Part shown: piece after piece, positions 59,175 through 64,000 of the stretch
Numbering within the stretch: position 1 is the first letter of the stretch
How the letters are laid out: each line of letters begins with the position of its first letter
Source of the DNA: an uncultured Lachnospiraceae bacterium
GTDB lineage: Bacteria; Bacillota; Clostridia; Lachnospirales; Lachnospiraceae
Length of the DNA: 64,000 nucleotides
Assembly (NCBI GenBank): GCA_934376945.1
Contig: CAKRPI010000002.1
Location: 9,071 to 73,070 of the forward strand
Direction: 5' to 3'
Position numbers and translations under genes: made by a program
The notes under the pieces: generated by a model
Told to the model about the DNA's origin: nothing
Seen by the model: the letters and a program-made list of their open reading frames with translations, nothing else
Databases searched by the model: none

Positions 59175-60137
59175 ATGATAAAAAAGGTTGTTTTTATGGG
59201 AACACCGGATTTTGCGGTCGGGACATTAAAGGCTCTGATCGATTCAAAATACGAGGTGGCGGCCGTTTTTTCCCAGCCGGATAAACCAAAGGGACGCGGC
59301 AAAGCACTTCAGATGACGCCGGTGAAGGCAGTGGCCAGCGAGGCAGGAATTCAGGTGTATCAGCCGGTAAAAATTCGGGAGGAGCAGTGGATTTCCGTAT
59401 TGAAGGAGCTGGAGCCGGATGTGATCGTGGTAGTGGCATTTGGACAGATCATTCCGGAGTCCGTTCTGAAGATTCCGAAATATGGATGCATCAACGTGCA
59501 TGCTTCGCTGCTGCCGAAATATCGCGGTGCGGCGCCGATTCAGTGGGCAGTTATTGACGGTGAAAAGGAATCCGGTGTGACAACGATGCAGATGGATGAA
59601 GGACTGGATACAGGAGATATGCTTTTAAAGGAAACCGTAGCACTGGACAAAACGGAGACCGGAGGAAGTCTGTTTGAAAAATTAAGTACGGTAGGGGCAC
59701 AGCTGCTGATTCGGACGCTTGAAGCGTTGGAAAATGGCACGGTGAAGCCGCAGAAACAGCCGGCCGAAAGTCCGACGCCTTACGCAGCCATGCTCACAAA
59801 GCAGCAGGGTGAGGTGGACTGGAATCAGAATGCAGAGAAAATTGAATGTCTGATCCGCGGTCTGAATCCGTGGCCGAGCGCCTATACGCATTACCGTGGG
59901 AAGACTCTGAAGCTGTGGGGGGCGCAGGCTGTGCAAGGCGATGAGCCATTTGAAAATGTAAAGCCGGGAGCTGCAGTGAAGGTGACAAAAACAGAGCTTG
60001 TAATCCAGACGGGAAGCGGTCTTCTTTCTTTGAAGGAAGTGCAGCCGGAGGGAAAAAAACGGATGGCTGTGGATGCATTTCTGCGTGGTTATCCGGTAGA
60101 ATGCGGCGAATGCTTCGGCTGCGTTCGGGAACAATAA
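59175..60137 (+). CDS. fmt: Methionyl-tRNA formyltransferase
   Basis: The 320-residue product is counted from ATG 59175, five bases past def; an earlier in-frame start would lie within def. KVVFMGTPDFAVG and INVHASLLPKYRGAAPIQWAV (catalytic Asn/His region) are typical, and the C-terminal tRNA-binding domain is present. It formylates Met-tRNAi, the substrate later processed by Def. Confidence 0.96.
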   Translation: MIKKVVFMGTPDFAVGTLKALIDSKYEVAAVFSQPDKPKGRGKALQMTPVKAVASEAGIQVYQPVKIREEQWISVLKELEPDVIVVVAFGQIIPESVLKIPKYGCINVHASLLPKYRGAAPIQWAVIDGEKESGVTTMQMDEGLDTGDMLLKETVALDKTETGGSLFEKLSTVGAQLLIRTLEALENGTVKPQKQPAESPTPYAAMLTKQQGEVDWNQNAEKIECLIRGLNPWPSAYTHYRGKTLKLWGAQAVQGDEPFENVKPGAAVKVTKTELVIQTGSGLLSLKEVQPEGKKRMAVDAFLRGYPVECGECFGCVREQ

Positions 60138-60161
60138 CAAAAAGCAGGAAGGAGAGGGCTT

Positions 60162-60911
60162 ATGAATCTGCTTGCATCAGGTGTAAATTCATTTTATGGC
60201 GGATATGGATACGGGGGCTATGGCTATATGGTTGACTGGACGTATCTGCTTGTGATCGCGGGACTGGTACTTTCTTTGATTGCCTCTTCCAATGTAAAGA
60301 GTACGTTCAACCGATATTCGAGAGTCCGCAGCATGTCGGGACTGACAGGGGCAGCTGCGGCAGAGAAGGTGCTGCACAGCGCCGGAATTTACGATGTCTC
60401 AATTCAGAGGATCAGTGGAGAACTGACAGACCATTATGATCCGCGGACAAAAACACTGCGGCTTTCGGACAGTACATACGGTTCGAATTCTATTGCAGCG
60501 GTCTGTGTTGCGGCACATGAATGCGGTCATGCAATTCAGGACAAGGAGAAGTACGGTCCGCTTGTATTGCGCAGTACTCTGGTACCGGCAGCAAATTTCG
60601 GCTCCTCTTTATCGTGGCCGATTTTTATCGCAGGACTGGTTTTTTCCATTCATCCGCTGGTAACTGCCGGAATCGTACTGTTTTCACTTGCGGTACTCTT
60701 TCAGCTTGTGACGCTTCCGGTGGAGTTTAATGCATCATCACGGGCATTGCGGATTCTGGAATCCAGTCATATGCTTGGCGATACGGAACTGTCCGGAGGA
60801 CGGAAAGTATTAAAGGCTGCGGCGCTTACGTATGTGGCGAGTCTTGCGGCATCAATTTTGCAGCTGCTGCGTCTGATTATTCTGGCGGGAGGAAGAAGAC
60901 GAGATGACTAA
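60162..60911 (+). CDS. Zinc metallopeptidase, YugP-like
   Basis: A 249-residue membrane protein with a Gly/Tyr-rich start (YGGYGYGGYGYMVDWTYLL), several membrane segments and the zinc site AAHECGHAIQD (HExxH). A catalytic helix near the C-terminal half completes the DUF/peptidase_M family (neutral zinc metallopeptidase 2). The in vivo substrate is unknown. The gene is conserved between fmt and rsmB in Clostridia. Confidence 0.88.
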   Translation: MNLLASGVNSFYGGYGYGGYGYMVDWTYLLVIAGLVLSLIASSNVKSTFNRYSRVRSMSGLTGAAAAEKVLHSAGIYDVSIQRISGELTDHYDPRTKTLRLSDSTYGSNSIAAVCVAAHECGHAIQDKEKYGPLVLRSTLVPAANFGSSLSWPIFIAGLVFSIHPLVTAGIVLFSLAVLFQLVTLPVEFNASSRALRILESSHMLGDTELSGGRKVLKAAALTYVASLAASILQLLRLIILAGGRRRDD

Positions 60912-62268
60912 ACCGGTTAATATCAGAGAAATTGCGCTCGGAATTCTGATGGAAATTACAGAAGAGGAAGCATACAGCCATATTGTGCTTCGTGAAGTAC
61001 TGGAAAAATATCAGTATCTTGAAAAGAGAGACCGGGCTTTTATTTCACGGGTCGTGGAAGGAACGCTGGAGCATATGATCCAGCTTGATTATATCATTGA
61101 ACAGTTTTCCAATGTACCGGTCTATAATATGAAACCACTGATCCGTAATCTGCTGCGGATTTCCGTGTATCAGCTGAAATACATGGACAGCGTTCCGGAT
61201 TCTGCGGTATGCAATGAAGCGGTGAAGCTTGCCCAAAGAAGAGGCTTTTATAATCTGAAGGGCTTCGTAAATGGAGTGCTGCGCAATACGGCGCGCCGGT
61301 TAAGTCAGGTGAAGTATCCGGATGAAACAGCAGATCCGCTTCATTATCTGTCCGTTCGTTATTCTTTTCCAATCTGGATGCTCGACAAATGGATGCAGCA
61401 GTTCGGATATGAAACGACAGAAAAGATCTGCCGGGATTCTCATATGGAAAAAGGTACGGTTGTTCGTTGTGACCTGCAGAAGGCATCAAAAGACGAGATT
61501 ATCGAAGAACTGAAAAAGGATGGCATCACTGTGCGGCAGCATCCGTATCTGGATTATGCACTGACACTTTCTGATTATAATTATATAGGGGCACTTTCCG
61601 CTTTTAAAAAGGGCTGGATTACAGTTCAGGATATCAGTTCCATGCTGGTGGCAGAGGCAGCAGCTCCGAACTGGGGGGATTACTGTATCGATGTCTGTGC
61701 GGCGCCGGGTGGAAAGAGCCTTCATATTGCAGAAAAACTGATGGGAAGCGGATATGTGGAAGCACGTGATGTTTCCGAACGCAAAGTTGCACTGATGCAG
61801 GAAAACATTGAGCGTACGGATGCGATCAATATTCGTGCGGCTGTCTGGGATGCAACGGTACGGGATCCGGAATCAGTAAAAAAAGCGGATATCGTACTTG
61901 CGGATGTGCCGTGCTCAGGACTGGGTGTGATTGGCAAAAAACAGGATATCAAGTATAAAATGTCAGAAAAAAGGCAGCAGGATATCATCCGGCTGCAGCG
62001 CAGAATTCTTTCTGTCGTGCAGGAATACGTAAGGCCGGGAGGGGTACTGATTTACAGCACCTGTACCATCGGCGCAGATGAGAATCAGTATAACCTGAAA
62101 TGGTTTCTGGAAAATTTCCCGTTCCGGCTTGAGAGCATTGATCCATATATTTGTGACGAACTGAAGGGCAAAACAACAGCAGGAGGTTATATTCAGCTGC
62201 TGCCGGGAGTGCATGAATCAGATGGATTTTTCATCGCAAGGCTCAAGCGTCTGAAAGAAGAAAACTGA
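60904..62268 (+). CDS. rsmB: 16S rRNA m5C967 methyltransferase
   Basis: A 454-residue enzyme; its ATG overlaps the peptidase gene by 8 bp. The N-terminal NusB-like domain (residues 1-140) is followed by the SAM domain with DVCAAPGGKSLHIAE, DVPCSGLGVIGKK (catalytic Cys) and STCTIGADENQYNL (second Cys). It methylates C967 of 16S rRNA. Confidence 0.94.
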   Translation: MTKPVNIREIALGILMEITEEEAYSHIVLREVLEKYQYLEKRDRAFISRVVEGTLEHMIQLDYIIEQFSNVPVYNMKPLIRNLLRISVYQLKYMDSVPDSAVCNEAVKLAQRRGFYNLKGFVNGVLRNTARRLSQVKYPDETADPLHYLSVRYSFPIWMLDKWMQQFGYETTEKICRDSHMEKGTVVRCDLQKASKDEIIEELKKDGITVRQHPYLDYALTLSDYNYIGALSAFKKGWITVQDISSMLVAEAAAPNWGDYCIDVCAAPGGKSLHIAEKLMGSGYVEARDVSERKVALMQENIERTDAINIRAAVWDATVRDPESVKKADIVLADVPCSGLGVIGKKQDIKYKMSEKRQQDIIRLQRRILSVVQEYVRPGGVLIYSTCTIGADENQYNLKWFLENFPFRLESIDPYICDELKGKTTAGGYIQLLPGVHESDGFFIARLKRLKEEN

Positions 62269-62325
62269 CCAGAAAAAACGGATGCGACAGAAATGAAACA
62301 AAGAGCAACAGGAAAAAGGAGCGCC

Positions 62326-63411
62326 ATGGAAGAAAAAGAGGTACTGGAGAAGAGATCGGGTAAAAAAGATATCCGGTCAATGGATTATGAGCAGGTATGT
62401 CAGGAGGTGGCACTGCTTGGAGAAAAGCCGTTTCGTGCAAAACAGCTTTATCAGTGGATGCATGAAAAGCTGGCAGGCAGCTTTGATGAGATGACGAATC
62501 TTCCGAAAAACTTCCGGGAAAAGCTGAAGGAGCAGTACGATTATACTGTGCTGACGCTGGAGGACCGTCTGGTTTCCGGAGTTGACGGAACAGAGAAATA
62601 TCTGTTTGGACTGGAAGACGGGAACGTGATCGAAAGCGTGCTGATGCGTTATCATCACGGAAATTCTGTATGTATTTCATCTCAGGTTGGCTGCCGGATG
62701 GGCTGTCGGTTCTGCGCATCGACGCTTGGAGGTTTGACAAGGCAGCTGCGTCCTTCCGAAATGCTGGAACAGATTTATGAAATTCAGAAAATTTCCGGAG
62801 AACGCGTTTCCAATCTTGTACTTATGGGTACAGGAGAACCTCTTGATAATTATGACAATCTGCTGCAGTTTCTGAAGCTGCTCACCGATGAGCACGGGCT
62901 GCATATCAGCCAGAGGAATGTAACTGTTTCGACATGTGGAATTGTGGAAAACATGAGAAGGCTCGCCGATGAGAAGCTTCAGATCACGCTTGCGCTGTCT
63001 TTGCATGCGTCAGGCCAGGAAAAAAGAAAAGAACTGATGCCGATTGCATTTAAATATGAAATTCATGATGTATTGGATGCCTGCCGCTATTATTTTGATC
63101 AGACCGGCAGGAGAATTACATTTGAATACAGTCTGGTTGGCGGAGTAAATGACAGCGATAAGGATGCAAGGGATCTGGCAGCGCTGATTGGAGACATCAA
63201 TTGTCATGTGAATCTGATTCCGGTCAATCCAATCAAGGAACGGAGCTTTGTGCAGCCGTACCGTGAGGTGATTGAAGCATTTAAAAATAAACTTGAAAAA
63301 AATCATATAAATGTTACTATTAGGAGAGAGATGGGCCGTGATATTGGCGGAGCCTGCGGTCAGCTCAGAAAAAGCTACATTGACGCGAAAGGAAGGACCG
63401 GGCAGGGATGA
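62326..63411 (+). CDS. rlmN: Radical SAM 23S rRNA A2503 / tRNA A37 methyltransferase
   Basis: The 361-residue product is counted from ATG 62326 after AAAAAGGAG; an upstream ATG lacks a ribosome site. The radical SAM cluster is SQVGCRMGCRFCAS (CxxxCxxC). The two catalytic Cys positions are in STCGIVENM and near the C-terminal GGACGQLRKS. It makes 2-methyladenosine in 23S rRNA and some tRNAs. It overlaps the next ATG by 4 bp. Confidence 0.95.
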   Translation: MEEKEVLEKRSGKKDIRSMDYEQVCQEVALLGEKPFRAKQLYQWMHEKLAGSFDEMTNLPKNFREKLKEQYDYTVLTLEDRLVSGVDGTEKYLFGLEDGNVIESVLMRYHHGNSVCISSQVGCRMGCRFCASTLGGLTRQLRPSEMLEQIYEIQKISGERVSNLVLMGTGEPLDNYDNLLQFLKLLTDEHGLHISQRNVTVSTCGIVENMRRLADEKLQITLALSLHASGQEKRKELMPIAFKYEIHDVLDACRYYFDQTGRRITFEYSLVGGVNDSDKDARDLAALIGDINCHVNLIPVNPIKERSFVQPYREVIEAFKNKLEKNHINVTIRREMGRDIGGACGQLRKSYIDAKGRTGQG

Positions 63412-64000
63412 AAGCGTACAGTATAACAGATATTGGAAAAAAACGCTCAATGAACCAGGATTTTGTCTATGCTTCGGATCAGCCGGTTGGGAACCTGAAA
63501 AACCTGTTGATTGTTGCAGATGGAATGGGTGGACATAATGCCGGTGATCTGGCGTCGCGCTACACGGTGCAGGAGATGCTTGCATACATAAAAGAGTCAG
63601 AAGAAGACAGGCCTGTGCCGCTTCTGAGCATGGCGATCCATCATGCAAATGAGCAGGTGCTGGAAAAGGCAGAGAGCGAAAAAGAACTGGAAGGTATGGG
63701 AACGACACTGGTGGCTGCGACGATACAGAACGAATATCTGTATGTGGCGAATGTCGGAGACAGCAGACTGTACCTGATCGATGACGGAATTGAGCAGATC
63801 ACGCACGATCATTCCCTTGTGGAAGAAATGATACGGATTGGAGAACTGCAGCGGAAGGACGCCAAAAATCATCCGGATCGTAATGTGATTACCCGCGCGA
63901 TTGGTGTTCGGGTGCCGGTGCGCGTGGATTTTTTTGATGTAAAACTGGAGCATGGAGATACAATTTTGCTCTGTTCCGACGGACTGACCAACATGGTAGA
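63408..64000 (+). CDS. PP2C-family protein phosphatase (3' partial)
   Basis: The ATG is in an ATGA overlap with rlmN. About 198 residues are visible before the window ends. The metal motifs are GKKRSMNQDFVY, VADGMGGHNAGDLA, GMGTTLVAATIQNEYLYVANVGDSRLYLI and HDHSLVEEMIRIGE. The usual Firmicutes neighbours make it the Stp/PrpC phosphatase that opposes a PASTA-type kinase expected just beyond the window. The fourth metal site is near LLCSDGLTNMV at the edge. Confidence 0.92.
   Translation, partial: MKAYSITDIGKKRSMNQDFVYASDQPVGNLKNLLIVADGMGGHNAGDLASRYTVQEMLAYIKESEEDRPVPLLSMAIHHANEQVLEKAESEKELEGMGTTLVAATIQNEYLYVANVGDSRLYLIDDGIEQITHDHSLVEEMIRIGELQRKDAKNHPDRNVITRAIGVRVPVRVDFFDVKLEHGDTILLCSDGLTNMV

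Overview
The window comes from a spore-forming, Gram-positive member of the Clostridia, most likely Lachnospiraceae. The evidence is moderate base composition, strong AGGAGG ribosome sites, frequent TTG and GTG starts, a CotF-like spore coat protein, a meso-DAP-type MurE, an Amt-PII fusion and a PhoPR-linked pst operon. Almost every gene is on the + strand; the only convincing minus-strand gene encodes a microcompartment shell protein. All calls were made by reading the sequence, and no database search was run.

Region 1 (1-9048) is the distal part of a Pel-like exopolysaccharide operon. It holds a DUF2194 PelA-like protein (5' end cut off by the window), PelF, PelG, a CotH-kinase lipoprotein, a VTC-domain protein, DUF4956 and DUF4832. 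The genes overlap or nearly touch and use TTG/GTG starts. Region 2 (9049-10521) is an accessory islet: an orphan PduB-like shell gene, a small MITE-like element with terminal inverted repeats and direct repeats, a multi-stem palindromic element and dispersed repeats. Region 3 (10522-17750) holds a GH51 arabinofuranosidase, small hypothetical genes, a spore coat protein, an SseB-like protein, a methyltransferase, and ThrH next to a homocysteine methyltransferase.

Region 4 (17755-26526) is a complete phosphate regulon block: Pho-box-like repeats, a circularly permuted PstS, PstCAB, PhoU, a Na/Pi cotransporter with its own Pho-box array, and a PhoP/PhoR-like pair. Region 5 (26685-36103) has an L,D-transpeptidase, tRNA-Arg, NagA, a yybP-ykoY (Mn2+) riboswitch in front of an HflK/HflC-like pair, an SOS-boxed unknown membrane protein, a phosphoglycolate phosphatase and an Amt-GlnB fusion.

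Region 6 (36230-47462) looks like an envelope surveillance island: ECF sigma factor, anti-sigma factor, membrane-anchored amidase, transmembrane Ser/Thr kinase, a 1013-residue Glu/Thr-rich surface protein, a YARHG protein, an unknown anchored protein and a CPBP protease. Region 7 (47599-53879) is gltBD. Region 8 (54009-64000) runs from a class I glutamine amidotransferase through murE, priA, def, fmt, a zinc peptidase, rsmB and rlmN into a PP2C phosphatase cut by the window end, a common Firmicutes gene order.

A family of modular, hairpin-forming intergenic repeats recurs at about 9.1, 10.3, 28.2, 28.7, 33.0, 36.1, 39.9 and (degenerate) 53.9 kb. It often abuts operon ends and accessory genes.
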